The position numbers were made by a program, and so were the translations under genes. Below are positions 24,694-35,934 of a stretch of 38,771 nucleotides of DNA, piece after piece. The stretch covers positions 1 through 38,771 of the forward strand of contig CACNFB010000009.1 in the NCBI GenBank assembly GCA_902619665.1. The letters run 5' to 3'. How positions within the stretch are numbered: the stretch's first letter is position 1; each line of letters begins with the position of its first letter. The DNA is from an uncultured Pelagibacteraceae bacterium. Its GTDB lineage: Bacteria; Pseudomonadota; Alphaproteobacteria; Pelagibacterales; Pelagibacteraceae. The notes under the pieces were generated by a model. The model searched no databases, was not told the origin of the DNA, and was given only the letters and a program-made list of their open reading frames with translations.

Positions 24694-25398
24694 ATGCAAC
24701 AAAATCTTCAGCAAAAAAAAGGTTTGGTAAAAAGCGTTTTTGATACTGTTTACAACAAATATGATTTAATGAATGACTTCATGTCATTTGGTGTACATAG
24801 ATATTGGAAGAAAGAATTAATAAGGCAAATAAATCCGTCATCAAATGACACTCTTGTTGATGTCGCATGTGGCACGGGAGATATAGCAAAACTATTTTCA
24901 GAAACCAATGATAATAAATCAAAAATATTGTGTGTTGACTTTAATCAAAAAATGCTAAGTGAAGGAAAAAAAAGGCTTAAGAGTTATAAAAATATTAAAT
25001 GGAAACTTTCTAACGCAGAAAATCTAAATTTACCAAGTAATAGTTTTGATTTTTATACAATCAGCTTTGGACTGCGAAATACAAAAAATATAAACAAATC
25101 TATAAAGGAAGCTTACAGAGTTTTAAAAAAAGGAGGTAGATTTTTTTGTTTAGAGTTTTCAAAAATTCAAAATCAAAATTTAGAAGTTTTATATAAAAAT
25201 TATTCCAAGTTTATTCCAACAATCGGTAAGATTATTGTTGGGGAAAGTAAACCTTATGAATATTTAATAGAAAGTATTGAAAATTTCGTAAATCAAGATG
25301 AGTTAATTGAAATTTTAAAAATTAATAAATTCTATAAACCAAATTATAGAAATCTTTCAGGGGGCATAGTTTCAATTCACTCTGGTTGGAAAATATGA
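24694..25398 (+). CDS. ubiE: Ubiquinone/menaquinone methyltransferase UbiE (Coq5)
   Basis: A 234-residue SAM-dependent C-methyltransferase of ubiquinone synthesis. The start ATG 24694 gives the family opening with VKSVFDTVYNKYDLMND; an upstream extension of the frame is only mutM antisense. Motif I is LVDVACGTGDIA (55-66 region), followed by DFNQKML, the SFGLRN motif and the C-terminal NLSGGIVSIHSGWKI. Its stop overlaps the ubiB start (ATGA). Confidence 0.96.
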   Translation: MQQNLQQKKGLVKSVFDTVYNKYDLMNDFMSFGVHRYWKKELIRQINPSSNDTLVDVACGTGDIAKLFSETNDNKSKILCVDFNQKMLSEGKKRLKSYKNIKWKLSNAENLNLPSNSFDFYTISFGLRNTKNINKSIKEAYRVLKKGGRFFCLEFSKIQNQNLEVLYKNYSKFIPTIGKIIVGESKPYEYLIESIENFVNQDELIEILKINKFYKPNYRNLSGGIVSIHSGWKI

Positions 25399-26954
25399 TC
25401 AATAAAATTATTATACTGTTCAAGATTGCAAGAAAAATAGGATCTTCGGATATAGTAAAAATTATTGATAGGACACATAGTGTTCCTCTTTTTATCAAAT
25501 TTTTTTTTAACTTAGTCTCATTATCTTTTGGAAAAAAACAAAAACAAACAGGAAGCACGAATGATTTAAGTTCAACAATTCAAGATCTCGGAACTACTTT
25601 TATAAAACTTGGACAATTTTTAGCAACGAGACCAGATATAATCGGAGAAGAACTTACAAAAAATTTAGAAAAATTGCAGGATAAATTACCACCATTTTCA
25701 AAATCTTTAGCTGAAAATATTATAAGAGAAGAACTAGGGGAATTAACTGCAAAAAATATAATTGAGTTTTCTGAGCCTATTGCAGCAGCATCAATTGCAC
25801 AAGTTCACAAGGCTAAAATAAATGAGGCTAATACTATTAAAGATGTTGCTGTAAAAGTATTAAGGCCAAATATTAAAGAAATATTTAATTCCGAAATAGA
25901 TGCAATAATGATGCTAGCTTATTTGGTTGAAACATTTATTCCAAAAACTAAAAGGCTAAAATTAATTGAGGTTGTTTTTTTGTTTAAAGAAATAACAAAT
26001 CACGAAATGGACTTAAGGTTTGAGGCTGCAGCTGCTAATGAATACCTAGAAAATACAAAGAATGATTTAGGTTTTAATGTACCTAAAATTTATTGGAATT
26101 TTACTAGTGAGAGTGTGCTGACTTTAGATTGGGTTGACGGGATATCTATCAGGGAAAAAGATAAATTAATTGGGAGTGGAAAAAATACATCAAAAATTGC
26201 ATCTGACTTGATACAGCATTTTTTAAGACAAGCTGTTAGGGATGGTTTTTTTCATGCTGATATGCACCAAGGAAATATCTTTATAAATTCATCAGGACAA
26301 ATTGTGCCAATAGACTTTGGTATTATGGGTAGAATAGATAAACTAAATAGAAGATACTTAGCTGAAATATTATTTGGTTTTGTGAGTCGAGATTATAAAA
26401 AAGTAGCTGAAGTTCATTTGGTTGCGGGATTAGTGCCAAAAAATGTTTCAGTTGATGAACTCGCTCAAGCATTAAGATCAATTGGAGAGCCAATATTTGG
26501 ACAAAGCGTTAAAGACATTTCTGGTGGAAAATTGTTAAAACAATTGTTTGACATAACCGAAAAGTTTAACATGCAAACGCAGCCACAACTTTTGTTACTT
26601 CAAAAGACAATGGTAGTTGTGGAAGGTGTCTCAAGAAAATTAGATCCAAATACTAATATATGGGAAACCTCAAGACCTGTACTAGAAAACTGGTTAAAAG
26701 AAACAAAAGATCCTATTAAAAATGTTGTAGATTCTTTAAAAGATTCTGCGGAAATTTTAAAAAAAATTCCAGAATTTCCAAAAGTTATGGAAAACGCAAA
26801 CCAAGCTTTGGCTTTCTTAGCTAGTGGTCAAATTCCACAAAATACAAATTCCTACTCTTCGTTAACAGAGAAGAAAAACGAGATGAAATCTTTAAGAAAT
26901 CAAAGTATTATTGGTGTATTAATACTTGTTTTTTTAGGTGTCATAGTATTTTAA
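25395..26954 (+). CDS. ubiB: UbiB (ABC1/ADCK-like ATPase for ubiquinone synthesis)
   Basis: An atypical kinase-like ATPase needed for ubiquinone synthesis at the membrane. From ATG 25395 it has 519 residues; a TTG three codons upstream is less likely. The diagnostic KxGQ motif is K71-L-G-Q, the Ala-rich loop replacing the P-loop is AAAS (130-133), the catalytic loop is DMHQGNIF and metal-binding is DFG. The C-terminus shows only one clear membrane helix (about 500-519), where E. coli UbiB has two. It is translationally coupled to ubiE. Confidence 0.95.
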   Translation: MINKIIILFKIARKIGSSDIVKIIDRTHSVPLFIKFFFNLVSLSFGKKQKQTGSTNDLSSTIQDLGTTFIKLGQFLATRPDIIGEELTKNLEKLQDKLPPFSKSLAENIIREELGELTAKNIIEFSEPIAAASIAQVHKAKINEANTIKDVAVKVLRPNIKEIFNSEIDAIMMLAYLVETFIPKTKRLKLIEVVFLFKEITNHEMDLRFEAAAANEYLENTKNDLGFNVPKIYWNFTSESVLTLDWVDGISIREKDKLIGSGKNTSKIASDLIQHFLRQAVRDGFFHADMHQGNIFINSSGQIVPIDFGIMGRIDKLNRRYLAEILFGFVSRDYKKVAEVHLVAGLVPKNVSVDELAQALRSIGEPIFGQSVKDISGGKLLKQLFDITEKFNMQTQPQLLLLQKTMVVVEGVSRKLDPNTNIWETSRPVLENWLKETKDPIKNVVDSLKDSAEILKKIPEFPKVMENANQALAFLASGQIPQNTNSYSSLTEKKNEMKSLRNQSIIGVLILVFLGVIVF

Positions 26955-26960
26955 TTTGTT

Positions 26961-28169
26961 ATGAATTTTTTAGAAAAGAAAAAGATATTACTTATAATTT
27001 CTGGCGGTATAGCTGCCTATAAATCATTGGATTTGATTAGATCTCTTATAAAAATTCAGTGTGAAGTCAAAACTATACTGACAAAAGGTGGTTCTGAATT
27101 TGTTACACCTTTGTCTATTACTTCACTTTCAAAAAATAAAGTTTATTCAGATATATATTCTGTAGAGAATGAGTCCGAGATGGATCATATTACTTTATCA
27201 AGGTGGGCAGATTTAATACTGATAGCTCCAGCAACTTCAAATATTATTGCTAAAATGGGCCAGGGTATAAGCGATGATTTAGCAACAACTGTTGTTCAAG
27301 CATCTAATAAAAGCATATTTGTTTGTCCTGCTATGAATGTGAGAATGTGGGAACATATATCAAATAAACAAAATTTAGAAAAAATTAAAAGCTACAATTA
27401 CAGGATCATAGGACCATTTAATGGAGAAATGGCATGTGGAGAATACGGTGACGGACGAATGGCTGATATAGAGTATATACTAAAAGAACTTGATAATTTT
27501 TTTAAATCAAAAAGCAGTAATAAAAAATATAGAGCTATTGTTACAGCTGGTCCAACACAAGAATATATAGATCCGGTTAGATATATTTCAAACAGATCGA
27601 GTGGCAAACAAGGGTATGAGATAGCAAAATCATTGTTTAATAATGGTTTTGATACAACCTTAATTTCTGGTCCATCAAGGCTTACCCCTGATCCAAACAT
27701 TAATTTATTAAAAGTAAATACTGCTGAAGAAATGTATAAGAGGACAGTAGAGAATTTACCGTGTGATGTTGCAATTTTTTGCGCAGCTGTAGGTGATTTT
27801 AAAGTAAAAAATTTAAGCGAAAATAAAATAAAAAAAAATAATGATTTAAAATTGGATTTTGAAAAAAATATAGATATTCTAAAGTTAATATCAAAAAGCA
27901 ATAATAAGCCAAAATTAGTAATAGGTTTTTCTGCGGAAACTAATAACTTACACTCAAATAGTAAACAAAAACTGCAAAATAAAGGTTGTGATTGGATAAT
28001 AGCCAATGATGTTAGCAAAAATGATATTGGCTTTGATTCTGACTTTAATGAGGTTTCAATATTTTATAAAGATGAAAAAGTTGAAGATGAAATTATTTCT
28101 AAAACTTATAAATCAGTAGTAGCTGATGAGATTGTAAAAAGGGTTATCAATCAGCTAAATTTGATTTAA
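26961..28169 (+). CDS. coaBC: Bifunctional phosphopantothenoylcysteine decarboxylase/synthetase
   Basis: The 402 residues cover two CoA-pathway enzymes. The N-terminal flavin domain CoaC has LIISGGIAAYKS, catalytic H76 (MDHITL) and C122 in CPAMNVRMW. The C-terminal CoaB half starts around residue 195 with TAGPTQEYIDPVRYISN, then SSGKQGYEIA. It makes 4'-phosphopantetheine from phosphopantothenate and cysteine with CTP. Normal length. It starts 6 bp after ubiB, and its stop base is the first base of dut. Confidence 0.96.
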   Translation: MNFLEKKKILLIISGGIAAYKSLDLIRSLIKIQCEVKTILTKGGSEFVTPLSITSLSKNKVYSDIYSVENESEMDHITLSRWADLILIAPATSNIIAKMGQGISDDLATTVVQASNKSIFVCPAMNVRMWEHISNKQNLEKIKSYNYRIIGPFNGEMACGEYGDGRMADIEYILKELDNFFKSKSSNKKYRAIVTAGPTQEYIDPVRYISNRSSGKQGYEIAKSLFNNGFDTTLISGPSRLTPDPNINLLKVNTAEEMYKRTVENLPCDVAIFCAAVGDFKVKNLSENKIKKNNDLKLDFEKNIDILKLISKSNNKPKLVIGFSAETNNLHSNSKQKLQNKGCDWIIANDVSKNDIGFDSDFNEVSIFYKDEKVEDEIISKTYKSVVADEIVKRVINQLNLI

Positions 28170-28609
28170 TGGTCAAAATATTAATTAAAAAGACTAGTAA
28201 AGAAGTAATCACTCCAAAATACAAAACTGATGGCTCATCTGGGGTAGATTTATCTGCATTTTTAGATAAAGAAGTTGTAATTAAACCAAATAGCTCAGAT
28301 TTAATTCCAACAGGATTACAAGTTGCAATACCTGAAGAGTTTGAAATTCAAATACGGCCTAGATCGGGTCTGGCTGCAAAAGAAAGTATAGGAGTATTAA
28401 ATTCTCCTGGCACCATAGATAGTGACTATAGAGGTGAACTAAAAATTATTTTGTTCAATCATAGTAACAAAGATTTCATAATTAATAATGGTGATAGAAT
28501 TGCTCAAATGGTTTTAGTTCCAATACTTAAAATGGAATTTGAGGAAGTTGACAGTTTACCTAATACTGTTAGAGGTCAAGGTGGTTTCGGATCGACAGGA
28601 AAAAAATGA
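28169..28609 (+). CDS. dut: dUTP diphosphatase
   Basis: A 146-residue trimeric dUTPase with all five motifs: GSSGVDLSA, RPRSGLA, GTIDSDYRGE (catalytic Asp), RIAQMVL, and the C-terminal RGQGGFGSTGK arm. It keeps dUTP out of DNA and provides dUMP for thymidylate synthesis. coaBC-dut adjacency is conserved in proteobacteria. It overlaps the next gene by 4 bases (ATGA). Confidence 0.97.
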   Translation: MVKILIKKTSKEVITPKYKTDGSSGVDLSAFLDKEVVIKPNSSDLIPTGLQVAIPEEFEIQIRPRSGLAAKESIGVLNSPGTIDSDYRGELKIILFNHSNKDFIINNGDRIAQMVLVPILKMEFEEVDSLPNTVRGQGGFGSTGKK

Positions 28610-29328
28610 GCCTAACAAACAATGAAATAGAGAGATATTCAAGGCAAATTATTCTTAAAGATATAGGTATCAGCGGGCAAAAAAAACTTAAAAAATCAAA
28701 AATTTTAATAGTAGGTCTTGGAGGACTAGGTTGTCCTGCAGCAGAATACTTGAGTAGAGCTGGGGTTGGAACAATAGGCTTAATTGACCATGACAAAGTG
28801 AATTTATCTAATATCCATAGGCAATCTATATTTACTACTAGTGATATTAAAAAATACAAAGTTGATGCAGTAAAGCAAAGATTAAAAAAAGTTAATCCTC
28901 ACATTAAAATAAAGAGCTTTAAGAAAAAAATTGATGATTTTAACACAAAAAAAATAATACAATCTTTTGATATAATAATAGATGGGACTGATAATTTTAG
29001 TACTAAATTTTTAATAAATAAATTTTCTAAAATTTTAAAAAAAGTTTTAATTTCAGGGGCAATAGGAAAATTTGATGGACATATTTTTGGGTTCAATTTT
29101 TCAAAAAAAACAAAACCTTGCTTGGAGTCTTTTTATCAAGGTACACCTGATGATGACTTAGCTACTTGTGAAGAAGATGGAGTAATTGGTACAGTTGCAG
29201 GTATAGTTGGCAATATTCAAGCTAATGAAGCTATTAAATATATTTTAGATGTTGGAAAGTGTTTAAATGGAAAAGTTTTAATTATTAATTTGTTAAATTT
29301 AGAATTCAGAATATGCGATTTAATATAA
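28606..29328 (+). CDS. ThiF/MoeB-like E1 adenylyltransferase
   Basis: A 240-residue E1-like enzyme that adenylates the C-terminus of a ubiquitin-like sulfur carrier. Seen: nucleotide-binding VGLGGLGCPAAEYLSRAGVG, D-x-V-x-x-SNIHRQ, DGTDNFSTKF, and the cysteine in DDLATCEEDGVIG near the catalytic site. The four zinc cysteines of MoeB are reduced: the first pair reads C-L-E-S and the protein stops before the second pair, so zinc is probably not bound. Which partner (ThiS or MoaD) it uses is unknown; neither is in the window. Its last 16 bases overlap the SH3 gene. Confidence 0.88.
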   Translation: MSLTNNEIERYSRQIILKDIGISGQKKLKKSKILIVGLGGLGCPAAEYLSRAGVGTIGLIDHDKVNLSNIHRQSIFTTSDIKKYKVDAVKQRLKKVNPHIKIKSFKKKIDDFNTKKIIQSFDIIIDGTDNFSTKFLINKFSKILKKVLISGAIGKFDGHIFGFNFSKKTKPCLESFYQGTPDDDLATCEEDGVIGTVAGIVGNIQANEAIKYILDVGKCLNGKVLIINLLNLEFRICDLI

Positions 29329-29771
29329 TAAATACGTTTAGGATAATATTTATATTTTTTTTTCTAATTTTTTTAAATGATACAAAAGCAGAAGAAAATT
29401 ACTTTCTTTCTCTGAAATATAATAAGGTAAATGTAAGATATGGTCCTGGGTTAGACTACCCAATCAAATTTGTATACTTAAAAAAAAATTTTCCAGTTGA
29501 AATAATTGATGAAAAGGAGAATTTTAGAAAAATTCTAGATTATAAAAATAATGGTGGATGGGTTCATAGGTCTCAGCTTAAAAAAAACAAATCATTAATT
29601 ACACTTCAAGAAAAAATACTCTTTAAAAATTCTACAAAATATTCAACACCAATAGCAGTGATTAAAAGCGGTAGATTATTAATTGTTAAAAAAGAAGAAA
29701 AAAAATGGTTTAAAGTGGAAACTGGAAACTATGTGGGATGGATTGATAATGAATATTTGTGGGGTAATTAA
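29313..29771 (+). CDS. Exported SH3-domain protein
   Basis: The 152 residues start with a signal peptide (hydrophobic to about residue 22, cleavage likely after TKA). A bacterial SH3 domain follows with the usual KVNVRYGPGLDYPIKFVY and GGWVHRSQL, and then a second, weaker repeat (about 85-150) ending in VGWIDNEYLWG. Such proteins are periplasmic and may bind cell-wall peptides, but no function is known. It overlaps the ThiF-like gene by 16 bp and the convergent DUF2061 gene by 4 bp. Confidence 0.82.
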   Translation: MRFNIINTFRIIFIFFFLIFLNDTKAEENYFLSLKYNKVNVRYGPGLDYPIKFVYLKKNFPVEIIDEKENFRKILDYKNNGGWVHRSQLKKNKSLITLQEKILFKNSTKYSTPIAVIKSGRLLIVKKEEKKWFKVETGNYVGWIDNEYLWGN

Positions 29772-30013
29772 GACTTTTTACTTTTGCTTGCCCACCACTT
29801 ATCTAAAATAAAGTACCAAACTGAATTTGCTATTGGTTCAACAATTGCATCTGTCAAGGCAATCATAAAAGATACATCTGCTACAAGCATTAATACTGTA
29901 ATAGCAATTGCAAAATGTCCAATTGTATAAACAATTGTTCTTAATATTGAGCCTTTGTTATTTTTGTAAACGTCTCTACTTACCTCAAATATGCCTTTGG
30001 TAAATTCAGTCAT
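29768..30013 (-). CDS. DUF2061-type small membrane protein
   Basis: The 81 residues have two likely membrane helices. The pattern SILRTIVYTIGHFAIAI, then ALTDAIVEPIANSVWYFILDKWW resembles DUF2061, a small family of predicted membrane proteins of unknown function. It starts on the last base of the oxygenase-like gene's stop, so it is the third gene of the katG transcription unit. The family match is by eye. Confidence 0.65.
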   Translation of the reverse strand: MTEFTKGIFEVSRDVYKNNKGSILRTIVYTIGHFAIAITVLMLVADVSFMIALTDAIVEPIANSVWYFILDKWWASKSKKS

Positions 30014-30624
30014 TACTTAAATGGACTGTCTAATACACACGCTACTAGGTGTATTCTCGCTTGCTCCCCTCCATTAAAAAAATTATGGTACTTAGTGTTA
30101 TTTGTTATCCAAACCTTGCCATCAGCTGGCAAATGTTTTGCAACATTTTCTATTACCATCGAACAACCTGGGTTTGTTATTATTGGAACATGTAATCTGC
30201 ACTCTGGATCTTTATGCCAACTTAATGTAGATCTCGGTTCTTTTAATAATAATCTTACTCTTCCTAATTTAAACTTTTTACTTAAAGTTTCATAAACTTC
30301 TTTAAAATATGTTTTTTCAAATTCTGGTAAAAGTTTAGTATATTTAGACTCTTCAATTTCTACATCTCTTGAAACTTCTTTTCCTGTTTCATCTGCTATA
30401 GTCCAGTATTTACCTCTGATATTATTTCCTTTTATAGAATTTTCATCATTAGGTATCTGGTTAAGTGGAATTGCACCAAAGTGTGTAACTCCTGGGGAAT
30501 TAAACTTTTTTTCTTCAAGAATTTTGTCTAGATCAGCTCTAAGTTTTTCAATATCAAATTTTAAATTAGGTACTTCGTAGAAATCTTCAAAGCTTACTTT
30601 AGGTGTATTAAGTACAGTTTCCAT
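30013..30624 (-). CDS. Aspartyl/asparaginyl beta-hydroxylase-like Fe(II)/2-oxoglutarate oxygenase
   Basis: A 203-residue protein with a cupin-like oxygenase core in the C-terminal half. The iron triad would be H137 and D139 (SWHKDPECRLHVPI) with H180 (KYHNFFNGG), and R190 in EQARIHLV would bind 2-oxoglutarate. The R-L-H-V-P-I-I-T-N block after HxD is the aspartyl beta-hydroxylase-type pattern. Substrate unknown: possibly a protein side chain or small metabolite. It starts 4 bp after katG and ends on the DUF2061 start, so it is co-expressed with katG, suggesting a role in peroxide or iron stress. That role is inferred from context only. Confidence 0.72.
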   Translation of the reverse strand: METVLNTPKVSFEDFYEVPNLKFDIEKLRADLDKILEEKKFNSPGVTHFGAIPLNQIPNDENSIKGNNIRGKYWTIADETGKEVSRDVEIEESKYTKLLPEFEKTYFKEVYETLSKKFKLGRVRLLLKEPRSTLSWHKDPECRLHVPIITNPGCSMVIENVAKHLPADGKVWITNNTKYHNFFNGGEQARIHLVACVLDSPFK

Positions 30625-30628
30625 CTTA

Positions 30629-32875
<2,247 letters not shown>

Positions 32876-32881
32876 TTATAT

Positions 32882-32898
32882 TTTATAATAATTCTAAA
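32882..32898 (-). promoter_or_regulatory. Irr/Fur-type box 1 (katG promoter)
   Basis: On the minus strand this reads TTTAGAATTATTATAAA, a 7-3-7 imperfect inverted repeat. It differs at one base from the iron-control-element pattern TTTAGAA-N3-TTCTAAA known for alphaproteobacterial Irr, and also resembles a PerR box. It lies 19 bp upstream of the katG ATG, where bound protein would block transcription or early elongation. Confidence 0.65.
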
Positions 32899-32913
32899 TA
32901 AATTTGTCAACAG

Positions 32914-32930
32914 TTTAGAACTATTATAAT
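32914..32930 (+). promoter_or_regulatory. Irr/Fur-type box 2 (katG upstream)
   Basis: This reads TTTAGAACTATTATAAT on the plus strand, the same half-site order as box 1 but in opposite orientation and 32 bp away. It lies 51 bp from the katG start and 13 bp after the irr stop. The two boxes could be bound cooperatively. Confidence 0.6.
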
Positions 32931-32942
32931 GTAGAAATTGAA

Positions 32943-33362
32943 TTAAGATTTGTCGTCTTCGACTTTAACAAGTACTTCTACTGACTTGATTTTTTTTCCA
33001 GGAATTCTTGTATTAATTTTAACTGGCTCAACATCTGCGTCATCTATATCAATTAAATCTTTTTGTGTCTCATCATAAAAATGGTGATGATGCGACGTAT
33101 TGGTATCGAAATAACTTTGATCAGAATTGATTGGTATCTCTTTTAAATAACCTTTATTTTTAAATGCATGAACTGTGTTATAAACGGTTGCAAGTGAAAT
33201 TTTGTCATTTGTTGACTTACTTATTCTTTTAACAAGTTCGTTGATAGTAAAATGAAAAGTCTTTTCTGAATTAAACAGAACTTCACAAATTTTTATTCTT
33301 TGTTTTGTTGGTCTTAAACCTGAACTTCTTAATTTTTCAATATATTGGCTATTATCTAACAT
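32943..33362 (-). CDS. irr: Fur-family regulator, Irr-like
   Basis: A 139-residue Fur-family repressor. The winged helix lies in residues about 15-75 (LRPTKQRIKICEVLF, ISLATVYNTVHAFKNKGYL). The dimerisation half starts with SYFDTNTSHHHHFYDE (His 91-94), the histidine cluster and context typical of Irr. It has a single cysteine, so the CxxC structural zinc site of Fur/PerR/Zur is absent, again as in Irr. Irr senses iron through heme in Rhizobiales. Position next to fabA-fabB-fabI is conserved in alphaproteobacteria. A box of the same sequence as the katG boxes lies 6 bp upstream of its start codon, pointing to autoregulation. Confidence 0.88.
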   Translation of the reverse strand: MLDNSQYIEKLRSSGLRPTKQRIKICEVLFNSEKTFHFTINELVKRISKSTNDKISLATVYNTVHAFKNKGYLKEIPINSDQSYFDTNTSHHHHFYDETQKDLIDIDDADVEPVKINTRIPGKKIKSVEVLVKVEDDKS

Positions 33363-33367
33363 AGTAA

Positions 33368-33384
33368 TTTATAACTATTCTAAA
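33368..33384 (-). promoter_or_regulatory. Irr/Fur-type box 3 (irr-fabA intergenic)
   Basis: The minus strand reads TTTAGAATAGTTATAAA, matching boxes 1 and 2 in both half-sites. It is 6 bp upstream of the irr start and 51 bp upstream of fabA. A repressor here would shut off irr and might also affect the divergent fab operon. Confidence 0.62.
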
Positions 33385-33434
33385 CTAAATCTATATTATA
33401 TTTTTGCTAAATCAAGTATTAAGGATATCGAAAA

Positions 33435-33935
33435 ATGAAAAAAAGCTCGTACACTTACGACGATCTAATCAGTTGTGCTAATGGTGATCTTTTTGGTCCA
33501 GGAAACGCAAAACTGCCTGCACCTCCAATGCTAATGTTTGATCGAATCACAGAAATTAGTGAAAACAAAGGTGAATTTGGTAAAGGATTTATTGTTGCTG
33601 AATTAGATATAAAAGATAGTCTATGGTTTTTTGACTGTCATTTCAAAAAAGATCCTGTAATGCCAGGATGCCTTGGATTAGATGCTATGTGGCAGCTTGT
33701 GGGGTTTTATTTGGGATGGCTAGGAAATCCTGGAAGAGGAAGAGCTCTAGGAGTTAACACGGTAAAGTTTACCGGTGAAGTTCTTAAAAATGTCAAAAAA
33801 GCAGTTTATGAAATTAATATGAAAAGAGTTCTTATAAAAGAAGGTACTACTGTCGGTTTAGCAAATGGAATTTTGTTAGCAGATGGCAAAAAAATTTACT
33901 CAACAGAAAATTTAAAAGTAGGTTTATTTAAATAA
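33435..33935 (+). CDS. fabA: 3-hydroxydecanoyl-ACP dehydratase/isomerase
   Basis: A 166-residue hotdog dehydratase that also isomerises trans-2- to cis-3-decenoyl-ACP, the entry to unsaturated fatty acids. Catalytic H69 ([13 protein letters not shown]) and D83 (LGLDAMWQ) are present, with GRGRALG of FabA rather than FabZ. Length is as in E. coli (172). Its last base is the first of fabB. The fabA-fabB-fabI operon divergent from irr is conserved in alphaproteobacteria. Confidence 0.97.
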   Translation: MKKSSYTYDDLISCANGDLFGPGNAKLPAPPMLMFDRITEISENKGEFGKGFIVAELDIKDSLWFFDCHFKKDPVMPGCLGLDAMWQLVGFYLGWLGNPGRGRALGVNTVKFTGEVLKNVKKAVYEINMKRVLIKEGTTVGLANGILLADGKKIYSTENLKVGLFK

Positions 33936-35146
33936 TGAAAAGAGTTGTTGTTACAGGAATAGGGGTTGTTTCTTGTTTAGGAAACAATCAAGATGAAGTT
34001 TATCAATCACTGTTAAATTCAAAATCCGGAATTTCTTTTTCGGAAGAATACAAAGAATACAATTTAAAGAGCCATGTGCATGGTAAGCCAAATATTAATC
34101 TAGAAGATCATGTTGATAGAAAGTTTATTAGATTTATGGGACCAGGATCAGCTTATAACTATATTTCTATGGCACAAGCAGTTAAAGACTCTGGTCTGGA
34201 AGAAAAAGATATAAGTAACACCTCAACTGGTATGATAATGGGTTCAGGCGGCCCATCTATAGAAAATGTTATTTTAGCAGCAGATAAAACAAGAGCAAAA
34301 AGTCCAAAACGTATGGGACCTTTTATTGTTCCTAGAACAATGTCCAGCACAGCATCAGCAACGTTGGCTGTACCATTTAAGATTAAAGGGATTAATTATA
34401 CAATCAGTTCAGCATGTGCAACAAGTGGCCATTGTATTGGTAATGCTATGGAAATAATTCAATTAGGAAAACAAAAAATAATTTTTGCTGGTGGAAGTGA
34501 TGAAGTGCATTTTGCAATGACAGCTATGTTTGATGCAATGACTGCTCTTTCTTCTAAATACAACGATACTCCTGAAAAAGCATCAAGACCTTATGATAAA
34601 ACAAGAGATGGTTTTGTTATATCTGGTGGAGGTGGAGTTTTGGTACTAGAAGAATACGAACATGCAAAAGCTAGGGGTGCAAAAATTTACGCAGAATTAA
34701 CTGGTTATGGTGCAACATCTGATGGTTACGATATGGTTGCTCCATCAGGAGAAGGGGCAGTACGATGTATGCAGATGGCTTTAAGTACAACAAAAAATAA
34801 AATCGATTACATAAATACTCACGGAACTTCTACTCCAGTTGGAGACATAACAGAATTAAAAGCAGTTGGAGAGGCCTTTAAAGATTACAAACCAAAAATA
34901 AGTTCAACAAAGTCTTTAGCTGGTCACTCTTTAGGTGCAACCTCAGTTCATGAAGCAGTTTATAGTTTAATAATGATGAAAAATAATTTTATTGCTGCAT
35001 CTGCAAATATTCAAGATATGGACGATGAAGCAAAAAATTACCCAATAGTAACTAAAGTTGAAAAAGATGTTAATTTAAATGCTGTAATGTCTAACAGTTT
35101 TGGTTTTGGTGGAACTAACGCCACTTTAGTATTTGAAAAGGTTTAA
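33935..35146 (+). CDS. fabB: 3-oxoacyl-ACP synthase I
   Basis: The 403-residue condensing enzyme that elongates unsaturated acyl-ACP. The catalytic triad is C161 in [12 protein letters not shown], His in [11 protein letters not shown] and His in [12 protein letters not shown]; the FGFGGTNA glycine loop is near the C-terminus. It overlaps the fabA stop by one base and precedes fabI by 2 bp. FabB rather than FabF is supported by its pairing with FabA. Confidence 0.96.
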   Translation: MKRVVVTGIGVVSCLGNNQDEVYQSLLNSKSGISFSEEYKEYNLKSHVHGKPNINLEDHVDRKFIRFMGPGSAYNYISMAQAVKDSGLEEKDISNTSTGMIMGSGGPSIENVILAADKTRAKSPKRMGPFIVPRTMSSTASATLAVPFKIKGINYTISSACATSGHCIGNAMEIIQLGKQKIIFAGGSDEVHFAMTAMFDAMTALSSKYNDTPEKASRPYDKTRDGFVISGGGGVLVLEEYEHAKARGAKIYAELTGYGATSDGYDMVAPSGEGAVRCMQMALSTTKNKIDYINTHGTSTPVGDITELKAVGEAFKDYKPKISSTKSLAGHSLGATSVHEAVYSLIMMKNNFIAASANIQDMDDEAKNYPIVTKVEKDVNLNAVMSNSFGFGGTNATLVFEKV

Positions 35147-35148
35147 CA

Positions 35149-35934
35149 ATGAGTTTGATGAAAGGTAAAAAAGGATTGATCATGGGTGTTGCTAACGAGC
35201 GATCAATTGCTTGGGGTATTTCTCAAAAACTTGCAGAAGCTGGAGCAGAGCTAGCATTTACATATTTAGGTGATGCATTAAAGAAAAGAGTTGTGCCTTT
35301 AGCAGAAAAATTAAATTCAAATGTTACTTTTAGTTGTGATGTTGAGAAAAAAGAGGAAGTAACGAAATTATTTGAAGATATAAAATCTAAATGGGGTGAA
35401 ATAGATTTCGTAGTTCATGCAATAGCATTTTCAGATAAATCTGAATTATCAGGTGAATATCTAAATACAACTAGAGAGAACTTTCTAAGAAGTATGTTGA
35501 TTTCTTGTTTCTCATTTACAGAAGTTGCAAAAGAAGCATCTAAAATTATGAAACAAGGTGGAAGTATGATTACCTTAAGTTATGAAGCTAATAAAGCTAT
35601 TCCTAACTATAACGTAATGGGAGTATGTAAAGCTGCTCTTGAAGCAAGCGTTAAATATTTGGCAAGAGACTTAGGTTCAAAGGGTATAAGAGTGAATGCA
35701 ATAAGCGCTGGACCCATTAAAACTTTAGCAGCATCAGCAATTGGAGATGCAAAATTTTTATATAAATGGAATGCTGATCATTCTTTTTTAAAAAGAAACG
35801 TTGATAATCTTGATGTAGGAAATTCTGCTTTATACCTATTAAGTGATATGGCTGGTGGTGTTACAGGTGAAATACACTATGTTGATGCTGGTTATAACAA
35901 AGTAGGAATGCCAGATCCAAAAAATATTAGTTAA
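35149..35934 (+). CDS. fabI: Enoyl-ACP reductase
   Basis: The 261-residue NADH-dependent short-chain reductase completing each elongation cycle. It has the FabI-type cofactor motif GVANERSIAWGI, the catalytic Y154-x6-K161 (NYNVMGVCK) with the upstream tyrosine at 145, and GPIKTLAASAI near the substrate loop. The stop codon lies inside the first copy of a 12-bp direct repeat (35927-35938). Start ATG follows fabB by 2 bp. Confidence 0.97.
   Translation: MSLMKGKKGLIMGVANERSIAWGISQKLAEAGAELAFTYLGDALKKRVVPLAEKLNSNVTFSCDVEKKEEVTKLFEDIKSKWGEIDFVVHAIAFSDKSELSGEYLNTTRENFLRSMLISCFSFTEVAKEASKIMKQGGSMITLSYEANKAIPNYNVMGVCKAALEASVKYLARDLGSKGIRVNAISAGPIKTLAASAIGDAKFLYKWNADHSFLKRNVDNLDVGNSALYLLSDMAGGVTGEIHYVDAGYNKVGMPDPKNIS

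Noticed and set aside
27398..28018. 206-codon frame on the minus strand inside coaBC
   Set aside because: It mirrors the certain coaBC coding sequence and shows only the composition of an antisense frame.
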